Shown here piece after piece: positions 1 through 10,035 of a stretch of DNA of 64,000 bases. Source of the DNA: Heligmosomoides polygyrus polygyrus (Eukaryota > Nematoda > Chromadorea > Rhabditida > Heligmosomidae); the NCBI GenBank assembly GCA_947396885.1, contig OX377202.1, forward strand, positions 12,834,001 through 12,898,000, written 5' to 3'. Position numbers and translations under genes: made by a program. The notes beneath the pieces are model-generated. The model saw only the letters and a program-made list of their open reading frames with translations. It ran no database searches and was not told the origin of the DNA. Position 1 is the first letter of the stretch. Every line of letters starts with the position of its first letter.

Positions 1-244
1 CTTAATACCTTGACAAGCATGATTGTGCTGTTTAGAGATGCAGAAGGAACCCTATAAACAGCAACAAGTCTCAAGGTTGTATCAGCTAAACTCAAATCGC
101 AGCACAGTATTTCAAAGCTGTCAGCTACCGATTCGCACCATACAGTCTCAGAGTGGATGCCAGACCTAACGAGAATGAGTACACCACCACCTCTCTTGAG
201 AGTCCTGTCGCATCTTATGTGGCAAAACTGGCAACACAAATCAT
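1..244 (-). pseudogene. Non-LTR retrotransposon endonuclease fragment (CR1/jockey-like)
   Basis: Read on the minus strand from about 244 down to the window edge, one frame is open for about 80 codons. It contains RGGGVLILVRSG, then a W-C-E-S stretch, EILCCDLSLAD and a terminal LVAVYRVPSASLN. The RGGGV...LVR and VYR-P-S motifs are typical of the apurinic-like endonuclease domain of CR1/jockey-type LINEs. There is no start codon and no reverse transcriptase nearby, so it is a truncated copy continuing off the left edge. It probably lies in the last intron of the SURF1 gene. The family call is from memory of motifs only. Confidence 0.6.
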
Positions 245-274
245 TGAGAATTATGGCTGAATTTATGGAATATA

Positions 275-480
275 CAGTATTAATAATAATATTAATAATA
301 GTATTAATAATAATATAATATAAAATAATATTAATAATAATATAATAATAGTATTAATAATATATTAATATATAATAATAGTATTAATAATATATTAATA
401 TAATAATAGTAATAATAATATATTAATATTATATAGAAAATAATATTAATAATAATATAATAATAGTATTAATAATATAC
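275..480. repeat. AT-rich (TAA)n-type low-complexity tract
   Basis: About 200 bp of imperfect TAATAATAATAT repeats with almost no G or C. It sits between the LINE fragment and a MITE and contains no coding signal. Confidence 0.9.
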
Positions 481-638
481 AGTACAATTTATGGAATATA
501 CAGTCCTTCTTCACCGCTCAAGAAGGAAAGAAAGAAAAACGTCGTTATTCAGCTCAACATTGGTAGCAAAGGGATAGAAAAAATTTTTAAAGCGCGAGCA
601 GAATGTGAAATTGACTCCAGATGCGTACAGGAGAACTG

Positions 639-821
639 GGATCTATCCTAGTCGAAGGGGGCATGCGGTGTTTTGCATCTTCATCCCCTCCTTTAAACGT
701 ATCTGAGAGCCTCACTTTCTGCCAATTAACACAATGGCACACATGCAGATGTGCTGCCGTGTCGTGGGATGTTTGACACAACCGTCATCTTGGCGCTGCC
801 CCTCCCAACTAGGATAGATCA
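639..821. mobile_element. MITE-A copy (GGATCTATCCTAGTC ends), short version
   Basis: It begins GGATCTATCCTAGTCGAAGG and ends with the inverted form AACTAGGATAGATC. Flanking octamers GAGAACTG (left) and GAGAACAG (right) differ by one base, as expected for an old 8-bp target duplication. The core is much shorter than in the 520-bp copy near 51 kb. It lies in the last visible intron of SURF1. Confidence 0.75.
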
Positions 822-899
822 GAGAACAGTGTTCCTCATGCCGCGCCAGGTGATCCAGAAAGACTTCTAGTAGTAAGATAATCTGTTATTTTTGCTTAC

Positions 900-3800
900 C
901 ATATACCGCCTCCAGGTATATAGGCGCCGTATTGTACTGTCGAGCCATCTGATCGAAATTCTTGTAAAACCACGTTCCTCGTTCGGGCACATTTTCTCCC
1001 ATGAACTGTGGTCTCTGAAAACAAATCTTGTCAAAATTCAAAAGGCAGCTGTGGTATAGCCTTTAGAAGAGAACAATTTACTGCATTTTACTGCCGTTAG
1101 CACAATTCGAGAGAAACCGAGCGGAATGAGAGTGGTTATGTTCGCATGAAGGCTGCCCCCTACTGGAAGATCATCAAGGCAACCACGAAGAAAATCTTAC
1201 AAGGGAGCTGTCTGAACGGTACGCCGGAACGGCACGAACGAATCCTGTAGGAAGAATCTCCGTCCTCCAAATAGTAACGGAACATGTTTTTTTTTTGTCG
1301 AATCCCTGAGGCAAACGAGTAAGAGGGTGTAATGGTTGAGGGTCCCAGCGTAGAGGTTATCACGACTGCGCAAAGAGGTTGTGTCGTGGCTTGGGTGGCG
1401 CAGTGGTAGAGGTGCTGCTTCATGCTTGTAACGTGACGGGTTCGACTCCCGTGTTGCATCGTTTTTTTGCACTTTTACCACGGCATCGGATTTCCAAAGA
1501 GATTTCCATATCTGAACTTTTTTGGAGTTTGCTGATGATTTCACTACATATTCCTTGCCGACGTCTCGTGATGCACCAGCAATGTTCCAAATACGCAAAA
1601 TACGATGATATGTCAGAGATTCATAAAAAAAACTTTCAACACCAATTGCACACAGGCAAAAGTGCATAAAACAGTGAGACCGATCACAGTATGATTAATG
1701 AATTAAGGCTACTGTTTCTTCACATCATTACATGGACCTAGGTCTTCCGGAAATGCCATTCCACTCGGGTTTTCGAAGCAACCAGGTTGAGTGATGATGA
1801 TGTTTCGGTACTTATGAAGCAAAGGGCCCGTGGTGCCGTGGGGTTGCCGGTAAACATGTTAACGCAGCAAGCCCACGGCACCACGGGGCCGGTACTTATG
1901 AAGCACCCTTCCTTGAGTGCCGTGGGTTGCCGCGTTGCCGTTGCCGTTGCCGCGTTAACATGTTTCCCGGCAGCCCCACGGCACCACGAGCCCTTTGCTT
2001 CATAAGTACCTGATGTTTCTTTTTTCAGAGAAATCTAAAGCAGTGGCTAGTACCTTCTCTGTCGCGAGATTGTTTTCCTGCTCTTGCCCAAGCCTGCAAT
2101 CGAGTCCCATTTTCCCAGGCTGTCAACCTTGAATAAGATAACAGTTCTAGTATAGCCAGATATTTTCCTCCGAAATGGTCTGTCTTCCCGAAAACATGAC
2201 TGTGCCTTCACCGGTTAGTGGCGTCGTTCGAAATCCTGTAGGATACTTGCTATTCCTTCCGCCAGTTTCATATCGTCTCTGGTAGGAACAGCATCCACAT
2301 CACTGCAAGTAGGGCTCGACGAGGGCTAGCAAACATTGTAGAGGAAGGGTTAGCAGCAACTTATTATGACCGCGCGACATCGTAAGCATAACAGAGACGA
2401 CAATATTGATCGAGGTGATAAGTCAAGTTTCATGTATTTGGCATATTTGGGACATTGACGAGATGTCGACAATGAGAATGTAGTGATATCATCAGCGAAC
2501 TTTAAAAAAGTTCAGATATGGAAATCTCTATGGAAATCCGATACCATGGTAAAAGTGGTAGATACCATGGTACCATGGCAAAAAAGCGATGCAACAAGGG
2601 AGTCGAACCCGTCACGTTACAAGCATGAAGCAGCACCTCTACCACTGCGCCACCCAGGCCACGACATAACCTCTTTGCGCAGTCGTGATAACCTCTACGC
2701 TGGGACCTTTAACCTTTACACCCTCTTACTTGTTTGCTTCAGGGATTCGGCAAAAACAAAACATGTTCTGTCACTATTTGGAGGACGGAGATTCTTCCCA
2801 CAGTATTCGTTCTTGCCGTTCCAGCGTGCCGTTCAGACAGTTCCCTTGTTAGTAAAACGGTAGTTCATCCAGAGAGCTTGAAGCTATACTATCATGCATA
2901 TATGGTGGGATCTGAAATCATCTACGCTCCTGGGGCGGATTCATCAACAATTAAACCAGTGGGTATGTGGGGTATTAGGGGTAGAGATAATGCTTCATCA
3001 TGGGGTATCTCTACCACTTATACCTGCGGCTTAGTCGCTAATAAATCTACCTCTCAAGAGGATATCTTCAAAAGTATTTTCAGCTCCTTTCAACCTCAGA
3101 TAAGCGTATTCTGTAAACTTACCGATTCGGATTTCCTGACAACGGCATCAAACGTGACAACTCCTTTTATCTGAGAGGACTGTCGAGAAGCCGGCGACAT
3201 ATGCGATGCAGGTACCCATCCGCGATTTATCATGATCACAAGGCTGAAGCAGCGTTGCATTAGGAAGCAGTTACAACTGTTCTTCTAAAAGCACCAAGGT
3301 TCTCAAGAATTTAGCCTGTAGCTCAACCTTACTCTGAATTCGACAGACGAAATGGAGTGATGACATGAGCACCATGGCTAGACAAATTGTCACTAGACAA
3401 CAGCGATCCACTACTCTTCTCAACGTAACCTAAACATTGAAACCTTAATAGGCGTAGGATTATAGCTCTCTAACGGGAAAACAGAGACTGGGGCAAGCAC
3501 ATACCTGGATCAAAGCGGCCTCTCGGAGCAATGACAAACTCTCTATCGTGAAGAAATTCCCCCGTTACACGAACTCTTCTGTACTCCATGCTATCCAGCT
3601 TTGACAAACTGTAAAAGACATTCTCTCCGAACGTTATCGAAGCTCTATAAAAAGGTATTTGAAGTAAAAGGCGCTTTGGTACAGGATTTTCTGATCCACT
3701 CGGCTTGATTAGGTAATTTGCGACTCAAAGCGAGGTCACGGTGGAATTGAACACACTCCTTGGCTAGTCACGGGACCAGGCAGAGATGCACAACCACTAA

Positions 3801-6173
3801 GGCCTATGTTATACTTCGGCGACGCGTCGCGACAGTGCTACGCGGGCTGCTACGCACTGCGTAGTAGCCCGCGTAACACTGTCGTCGACGTCGCCCACAA
3901 GAGCGTCGCCGAAGTATAACATAGGCCTAACCCGGACTGATAGGTGGAAACGAGAATTGGATTGTTGTGCTTGGAATCTCTGCCTCAGAACAGGCGAGCA
4001 AGCGATTTCCGAGAGGTCGTAATGGTCGCAAAAGTAAAGCCACCATCTGCTATCTGTATGGCGGCGGTTTTAGGTGTGAAGAGGGAAATGCTCCGGATCC
4101 TTCCAGACGAAACTCCTTAGTTTAAGAAAGGTCTTGACGTATGTCTACGACTTATCTAGTTCTTCTAAAATCAACATCTCCTTTCCTAGTTCTACAACAA
4201 AAAGTCGGACCATTGGTATGCCAGCGTACTTTACGATGAGAGGGCAGACCAGAGTAAAGGTATCGTAAGCAAAACCCGTCACGGGATAAAACAGCACTTG
4301 AAAACCTTAATAGGCCGCATCACTGACTTGCCGATTTATCCGAATGAGAGCTCGGATTCAAACTTAATCGGGTACGAATAAATGGTTGCGGAGCTTGGTC
4401 ACCAGGGATGTGCGGAATTTCCGTTTCCGTGTTTCGGTTTCCGCTTTTCTCGAAGAAAAAAAAACCGCATATCCCTGTTGGTCACGCGTAGACCTATCGT
4501 ATGGTCCAATTGAATGCACCCATGTGGACTCCCCTCTTCTCTAGAAAGAGAAATATAGGTGAATAAACTCACTCATCGAGCGGAAAGTCAACCGCCGGTT
4601 CGTTCACGCGCTGCTTCAGCTTCTCAATGAGATCTAACTTCCAGCGGAGTCGATAAGTCTGCCAACATCCGAGACCGAACGTAATTACAGGAATAACCTA
4701 AACGAAATGTGTTAAGAAAACACAACCAAGCTCATACATTACGTCGTTTTGAGGAACAAAAAAAAGAAGGTTTTAATAAGCTCTTACCAGCATTGTGTAC
4801 GACCCCAACGAGCGTTTGCCTTTTGCGCTTTTTCCATTTCTTCGATCATCTGCACTGTCACGCTCTTGTTTCTCCTTGGCAGCACGCCGTTCTAGCTGAG
4901 AATACCGAAGTGTCAACATAGAATTGACAATTACCTTAGATGTTTCGGCACTATTGTACTTTCACAACTCCACGAGTCGAGGAGAGGTCGAAAAAAAATT
5001 TTTCGCCCAAACTTCGGCTAGGGGGTTATTTGGGGTGCTGATCACGAATCTGAGATCCGTTTTCAAAATTACGGCCGATTACGGTAGGTTACGGTAGGTA
5101 CGGGTGACTAAGGCTGCCAAGGTCATGATCGCCGATTTCGGCCAAACTTCGGCTAGGGGGGTTATTTGAGGTGCTGATCACGAATATGACATCTGTTTTT
5201 CGTTTTACGCTGGAGTACGGTAGGTTACGGTGGGTATAGGTGAGTAAGGTAATGGCCACCGATTGCGCCCAAACTCCAGCGTAAAACGAAAAACGGATGC
5301 CATATTCGTGATCAACACCTCAAATAACCCCCCTAGCCGAAGTTTGGGCGAAATCGGCGATCATGACCTCGGCAGCCTTAGTCACCAGTACCTACCGTAA
5401 CCTACCGTACTCCAGCGTAAAACGAAAAACGGATCTCAGATTCGTGATCAGCACCCCAAATAACCACCCTAGCCGAAGTTTGGGCGAAAAATTTTTTTTT
5501 CGACCTCTCCTCGACCCGTGGAGTTGTGAAAGTACAATAGTGCCAAATAACCCCCCTAGCCGAAGTTTGGGCGAAAAAATTTTTTTCGACCTCTCCTCGA
5601 CTCGTGGAGTTGTGAAAGTACAATAGTGCCGATGTTTCATTCAGCGGATACATTTCTGACCTCATTAAGGGTTTCAAATAATCTTACCACTCGTCGGCAA
5701 GGAGAACACCAAACTGGAGGTCACTTGCCTCCTCCTGCGCCACGTTACCCTCCCCTAAATTTGTCTGAGAGCCCTTGATCTTCAATGGAGTTCAGACTGG
5801 AGATGATGAGGCGTAGCAGAATATGCCTCTCCCTCATATTCGCCCTAGTGCTGTCAAACTAACTCCACTTTAAGATCACTAGGGCTCGCCACTCTTGTTC
5901 CAAAAGGAGAAAGCACTCAAAGTTCTTCTGCATCCCAATTAAAAAGGCCCACGATATTATCAGGATCAGAATGCATGCCGCATCCTTGGCAAATGTTAGC
6001 GAATGTGTCTCAATTATTATGACTGACAATAACCCCTTTAGTGGTGTCAAAATGAATGAAGCATCTACCGAAATAATGTCGTTGTTCCGCTGCTTTGGAA
6101 ACGCAGTCGCGAAAGCGGATGTACGTCTGGAAATCCATAATACGTGACGACCGATTGTTAGTGTAGAGATCAT
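900..6173 (-). CDS. surf1: SURF1 homologue, mitochondrial cytochrome c oxidase assembly factor (3' end off window)
   Basis: Seven exons on the minus strand join with consistent phases: 6173-6069 (start ATG), 4895-4788, 4697-4573, 3644-3505, 3429-3333, 3243-3123 and 1014-900. Donors are GTAGAT, GTAAGA, GTGAGT, GTATGT, GTAAGG, GTAAGT and GTAAGC; acceptors end in AG, mostly TTTAG or CAG. Exon 1 gives an Arg/Ser-rich, acid-free N-terminus typical of a mitochondrial presequence. Exon 3 has the first membrane segment and the signature FGLGCWQTYRLRWK...LIEKLK. Later exons give LSKLDSMEYRRVRVTGEF, PRGRFDPG, HGAHVITPFRLS, MINRGWVP, VVRKSESRPQF and PERGTWFYKNFDQMA, in SURF1 order. Known role: inner-membrane protein helping haem a insertion into COX1. 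The C-terminal GG-QTR/second membrane segment is not in the window. Exon 1 is the least certain exon (weak donor). Intron 1 holds a foldback, intron 3 a MITE, and the intron between 3122 and 1015 several repeats. Confidence 0.9.
1193..1640 (+). repeat. tRNA-like (Thr-type) interspersed repeat, left arm of an inverted pair
   Basis: It contains TGGCGCAGTGGTAGAGG (A-box-like) and GGGTTCGACTCCCG (B box with T arm) at about 1390-1461. The anticodon loop would read CTTGTAA (UGU). The acceptor strands do not pair well and the variable loop is missing, so it is a SINE or pseudo-tRNA rather than a working tRNA. The unit is repeated in inverse orientation at 2420-2868. Confidence 0.65.
1807..2010. mobile_element. 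Palindromic MITE with 9-bp target duplication (Mutator-like)
   Basis: The ends GGTACTTATGAAGC... and ...GCTTCATAAGTACC are inverted repeats, and most of the GC-rich interior is self-complementary. TGATGTTTC stands directly before 1807 and directly after 2010. A 9-bp duplication is characteristic of Mutator-like elements. It lies inside a SURF1 intron. Confidence 0.75.
2420..2868 (-). repeat. tRNA-like repeat, inverted partner of the 1193-1640 copy
   Basis: This is an inverted copy of 1193-1640 including the T arm (GGGAGTCGAACCCGTC) and A box. A short insertion of repeated TACCATGG occurs near 2545-2580. Together the two copies can form a hairpin of more than 380 bp in the SURF1 pre-mRNA. Confidence 0.7.
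2930..3050. mobile_element. GGGGCC-type small element, GGGGTAGAG core
   Basis: It starts CTGGGGCGGATTCATCAAC and has an internal inverted repeat around GGGGTAGAGATA/TATCTCTACC. The core matches the copy at 59565-59702. The right end is eroded. Confidence 0.6.
3801..3927. mobile_element. Palindromic MITE with TAA duplication (PIF/Harbinger-like)
   Basis: Near-perfect palindrome starting GGCCTATGTTATACTTCGGC and ending in its complement. TAA precedes and follows it. The ends resemble those of the GGGCCTGTTCATACTTCGC family elsewhere in the window. It is located in a SURF1 intron. Confidence 0.75.
4947..5630. mobile_element. hAT-like foldback element, copy 1, 8-bp TSD
   Basis: The ends are GGCACTATTGTACTTTC and GAAAGTACAATAGTGCC, with arms of about 280 bp. 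GATGTTTC flanks it on both sides (4939-4946 and 5631-5638), a perfect 8-bp duplication. The right end is itself duplicated (5545-5630). It has no coding capacity; long open frames here merely read the palindrome. It sits in intron 1 of SURF1. Confidence 0.85.
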
Positions 6174-6383
6174 GACACAGCCGCCGCCATTAGGTATTCA
6201 ACCTAAACCAAAACAGAATTAAATAACGAAAATGTTACATTGAAACCTAGACAGACGACAAAAATAGCTGAGAGCAACACTATGAAATCAACGCTTCAAG
6301 CGATGAAAACGTTATGAGACCACGCAGATGTCTATCCCTCTGTTAACCAGTCGCTGCAGCTTGTGATATTTGCGAGCTTGTCC

Positions 6384-6466
6384 GACGCAAATAGGGTCGA
6401 GGGGGTGGGGGGAAGGGCAGAAAAGCCTATAGAGCCCCCCCCCCCCCCCCCGACCCTATTTGCGTC
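6384..6466. mobile_element. 83-bp palindrome with GACGCAAATAGGGTCG ends
   Basis: GACGCAAATAGGGTCGAGGG at the left is matched by CCCGACCCTATTTGCGTC at the right, with a G/C-tract interior. It is probably a very small MITE or a collapsed terminal inverted repeat. No clear target duplication was seen. Confidence 0.5.
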
Positions 6467-6689
6467 GTTAATGTCTCTCATCCCTGGCTCCAGCGTATAG
6501 AGCCTGTAGTAAGGCGCTCCATGGCTAATAAAAATCAGGTTTGAACTTCGCGGCTGTGGGCGTTGCGCATCGGACAACTGTGGTTTTTTTCCGGTTGTAA
6601 GTGTATCGACAAGTCGTACAAACGAGATATATGAGGCTGATCAAGCATGTGAGACCAACTTGTGGGACAACTACTCCATAAAAATAGTT

Positions 6690-7582
6690 GGCACTGTTGT
6701 ACTTTCGGGATTCCAGAGGACGAAAAGAGTCGAAAAAAATTTTTCGCCCAAACCTCGTCCAGGGGGTTATTTGGGATGCTGATCACGAATCTGACATCCG
6801 TTTTTCGTTTTACGCTGGAGTACGGTAGGTTACGGTGGGTACCGGTAAGTAAGGTAATGGTCACCGATTGCGCCCAAATTCCAGCGTAAAACGAATAACG
6901 GATGTCAGATTCGTGATCAGCACCCCGAATAACCCCCATAGGCGAAGTTTGCGCGAAATCGGTGATTATGACCTCGACAGCCTTAGTCACCGGTATGTAC
7001 CGTAATCAACCGTATTCCAGCGTAAAACGAAAAACGGATGTCAGATTCATGATCAGCATCCCAAATAACCCCCATTAGCGAAGTTTGGGCGAAACCGGTG
7101 ATTATGACCTCGACAGCCTTAGTCACCGATACCTACCGTAACCTACCGTAAGGATAAGGATAAAGGACGGCGTTACTCAATCCCTTCTGGGATGCGCCAG
7201 CGCATTCTACTTCTACGGGATGTCGTGGAGGCGACATGAATGCGTATTTGGCCATACAATGACTTGCGGTGGCCAGCCGATGAACAAGTCAGCGCTCTAT
7301 CCTTCCCAGACAAGTCTGGTACCAATTCACCGACCCCGGAGGGATGGTAGGCTTGGTTGGCCTGGGCGGGAAATCCGAACCAGGAACCTGGTATCGGGTG
7401 CACGCGACAGTCGCGCCTCTTCCGACTGCGCTACACGCGCCCCTACCGTAATCGGGCGAAATTTCGGAAACGGATCTCAGTTTCGTGATCAGCACCCCAA
7501 ATAACCCCCCTGGACGAGGTTTGGGCGAATTTTTTTTTCGACCTCTCCTCGTCCTCTGGAGCCCCGAAAGTACAATAGTGTC
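6690..7582. mobile_element. hAT-like foldback element, copy 2, interrupted by a SINE
   Basis: Same family as 4947-5630. AAATAGTT flanks the element (6682-6689 and 7583-7590), a perfect 8-bp duplication. The right arm is split by a SINE2 at 7151-7442. Confidence 0.85.
7151..7442 (-). mobile_element. SINE2 copy nested in the hAT-like foldback
   Basis: The tRNA-like head is at the right. Read on the minus strand it starts GGGCGCGTGTAGCGCAGTCGG (a Pol III A box) with GGTTCGGATTTCC as the B box. CCTACCGTA stands at both borders, giving an 8-9 bp target duplication within the foldback arm. It is one of the best-preserved copies. Confidence 0.85.
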
Positions 7583-7590
7583 AAATAGTT

Positions 7591-8820
7591 TTAGGCTTAC
7601 CTTAAAGCGCAAAAAAGGCGGTTATTGTAAGTTGTTTTAAAAGAACAGATCAAGGCAACATTTAACCCCGGCGGCAGCAGCCCAAAAGATTAAAAACCGA
7701 AGGGAATGCAAGTCAGCTGGGTTTCGACAATTTCTCCCATTTAACCCATTTCACGGTAAAACCTACTAATCAGATGCTGGTTCGCCATTAGCCACAGAAA
7801 GGTTCTCCCGAAAAGGACCTCGATATCGTGCAATTTATACCGTTCCTATGTTGCCGAAAACCTAGAGGATCAAAATCGAAGCCGAAAGTTCGAAAACATT
7901 TCCCCGAACAACGAACCAGTGTTCAAGCGTCCGTGATTTACCGGCGAAGAACTGCGCCGCGCCGTCCGCTGCTCACCACGCCCCTTTCTTCTTTGTTGCA
8001 TCGTGGTTGTGCCGTTCGAGCGGTTCGTGCATTGTTTGCGTGGCTCTGTTCAGTTCATCAGTTGTCAAATGATGGGTAGCAAGGTCTCCCATGGCGACTA
8101 GAAACTGCGTTTGGTGCAATCCTAGTTGGTGGTGGCCGCTATTAAACGATTTCGCGACATAACAAAACGCCGAAAACAACATCTGGAAATAAGTAAACTA
8201 CGCTAACCTGCCTGCCCAGGTAGACTCAGTTTCCAAGTTCCTAGTCAGGGGAGGGGAACCTAAAAAGGACCATTCTCGGTGTAATTCTAGTAAGGGAAGA
8301 TCCCCTTCCAAGATTTGCACCGAGTGCGGATCAACTTCAAGCAGTTAAAACATAACTTCAGTGGAATAAAATAAAAACAGGTCAGGACACCATTAATCAA
8401 CGTTCTGGACACAGGCAAGATGATGTACTTCACGTTCTAATCATTTGCAAATGACCTAGCTCATAAAAGTTATGTATTCTGTTTTCTGTGTTATTTATTT
8501 TGATTTCGTTAGTGCAGTTGCTTTCTAGGGAATGCGTAGGTTCAACAAAGTTCAATACTGAACACATTCAGTTCTTAAGAAATCGTTTAAGAGTGGCCAC
8601 CACCAACTCGGATTGCACCCTGGTTTTAATCATTCAGTTGGAAATATTGTTACAATTAACTCGCAAGTAGACATGCAAAGGTAGCGACGAGTTGTTGGAT
8701 AGGTTGGACGAGTTTCTTCACTGCTGCCTCGGGTGATAGTTGCGAGGACCTGAGGTGGAATTGTCTGACCATGCAAGCATTTCTCTTCCTTCTCATTTGG
8801 TACTACTTTCGCAGCAAACT
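7591..8820. other. Intergenic stretch; one diverged inverted repeat, no clear gene
   Basis: The segments 8100-8165 and 8570-8630 are diverged inverted copies around GGCCACCACCAACT. A good minus-strand donor (AAG/GTAAGC near 7603) is present but no convincing frame precedes it. No homology was recognised. Confidence 0.4.
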
Positions 8821-8827
8821 AGCTCCA

Positions 8828-8930
8828 GGGGCCGAATTCATCAACGACTTACGTAATTTCAACGGAGAATTGTAAGCTTATCAAGCGATATGGTGAGCGA
8901 TAAGCTGCGTAATCTGAGCCCGGAATGCGG
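8828..8930 (+). mobile_element. GGGGCC-type element, left half only
   Basis: It starts GGGGCCGAATTCATCAACG and continues with the GGAGAATTGTAAGCTTATC core seen complete at 44116-44295. The right half is missing. Confidence 0.6.
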
Positions 8931-9319
8931 TATAGGGCTGTCGCCAACGGTAGAGAATTGCACGAGTTCTCCAAACTACCCGGGTGGTCATTGCGGAACC
9001 ATGTGATTGTGTGCTCCCCCGACGACCACCCCTGTACTTTGAGGGTGCTCTCCAACTATCAATGAACAATTCGTCTCTGCTGTTGGCTGTTTAGTCGCGA
9101 GTTCTCACATGAAACCTTCCCTTTTCGAGTGCTTTGCGCCTTGCCTTCTCAATCAGAGAATGTCACTATCCCAATTTCTTCTTTCGTTTAGGAGCACCAA
9201 CCTCAATTGGGACAATTGCGCCTTTTCTTATGTCTTATCATCCCCTCGAGCGAAATGGTTTCCTCGAACTAGATTTGTACCATCTCTTTTTAACATTAAG
9301 ATACCCCATAAATCAGGCG

Positions 9320-9540
9320 AAGACGGTGGAAGTACCGGCTGTCACGTGCACTCGTTTCCAAGTTCCTGGTTCGGATTTCCCATACAAGCTAACCAACCCG
9401 TTCATCCTTCCAGGTCGGTGAATTGGTACAGCGCTTGTCTGGGAAGGATGAATCGCTGTCCTGTCCCTCGTCTGGCCACAGTAATTCATTGTATGGGCCA
9501 AATATGCATTCAAATTGTTCCTATCACATCCCGATAAATG
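9320..9540 (+). mobile_element. SINE2 copy, 5' part degraded
   Basis: The B-box region GGTTCGGATTTCCC and the downstream body (GGTCGGTGAATTGG, GTCTGGGAAGGAT, GCCAAATATGCATTC) are recognisable. The A box is lost. Confidence 0.7.
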
Positions 9541-9555
9541 CGTGGACTGGTACTT

Positions 9556-9712
9556 AGAGCCTGTTCATACTTCGCGACAGCAGCGATAAGAGCGACTGGA
9601 GCGACAGCGCCGGAGCTCGAACGTTTTTCGGCAGCGCGCGCCCGGTTTTAATCGACATGCATATTTTGCACGGGCGACAAGTCGCTCTTGTCGCGAAGTA
9701 TGAACAGACTCT
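9556..9712. mobile_element. PIF/Harbinger-like MITE (GGCCTGTTCATACTTCGC family)
   Basis: The inverted ends AGAGCCTGTTCATACTTCGC and GCGAAGTATGAACAGACTCT enclose a GC-rich CGACAGCGCCGG core and a GGTTTTAATCGA spacer. The same layout occurs near 20.6, 24.0, 38 and 42.5 kb. Confidence 0.7.
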
Positions 9713-9842
9713 AGTGGCAGCTCCGAGATTGCACATGGAACACTCACATACGCACGGTTTTCGTGCTCTCCTCCGCGTCGGCGGTAGAGGGCACAGAAAC
9801 TAGGCAGGAACGGAACCCGGGGGTCTTGCTGATCTAGCTTCC

Positions 9843-9893
9843 CATTTTAAGATACCATACCGGTGTGCAGCGGGCTCCAGCCCGCTTGATACC
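9843..9893 (-). mobile_element. Partial copy of the GGTACTAAGCGGG palindromic MITE
   Basis: CCGGTGTGCAGCGGGC and CAGCCCGCTTGATACC match the end of the element at 29826-30003. Only one arm is present. Confidence 0.5.
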
Positions 9894-10035
9894 CATGGGC
9901 GTACCAAGGCAATGGAATAAGGCCGTTCTTCCTTCTTTATTTGTCCTTTTAGTAAGTCAGGCTTCATTTATTTCCATCATTTTCGTTTCCTCAGTAGCAC
10001 TGCGGTACGGAGAACTTATTAAATTAAGTGCACTA

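Noticed and set aside
275..480. CRISPR-like or satellite array
   Set aside because: Only imperfect TAA/TAT triplets, with no spacer-repeat organisation. A eukaryotic low-complexity tract.
1390..1461. Functional tRNA-Thr (UGU) gene
   Set aside because: The T arm and anticodon stem can be drawn, but the variable loop is absent and the acceptor strands do not pair. The whole 400-bp unit is duplicated, so it is a repeat.
5363..5677. Open frames of 80-90 codons on both strands with repeated F-F-A-Q-T-S-A-R motifs
   Set aside because: They read through the palindromic arms of the hAT-like foldback, where both strands mirror each other.
7173..7612. Several 70-110 codon frames with P-G-S-W-F-G-F-P-A-Q-A-N-Q type sequence, repeated at many places
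   Set aside because: All are translations of the SINE2 body, recur wherever a SINE2 lies, and have no conserved start or reading direction.
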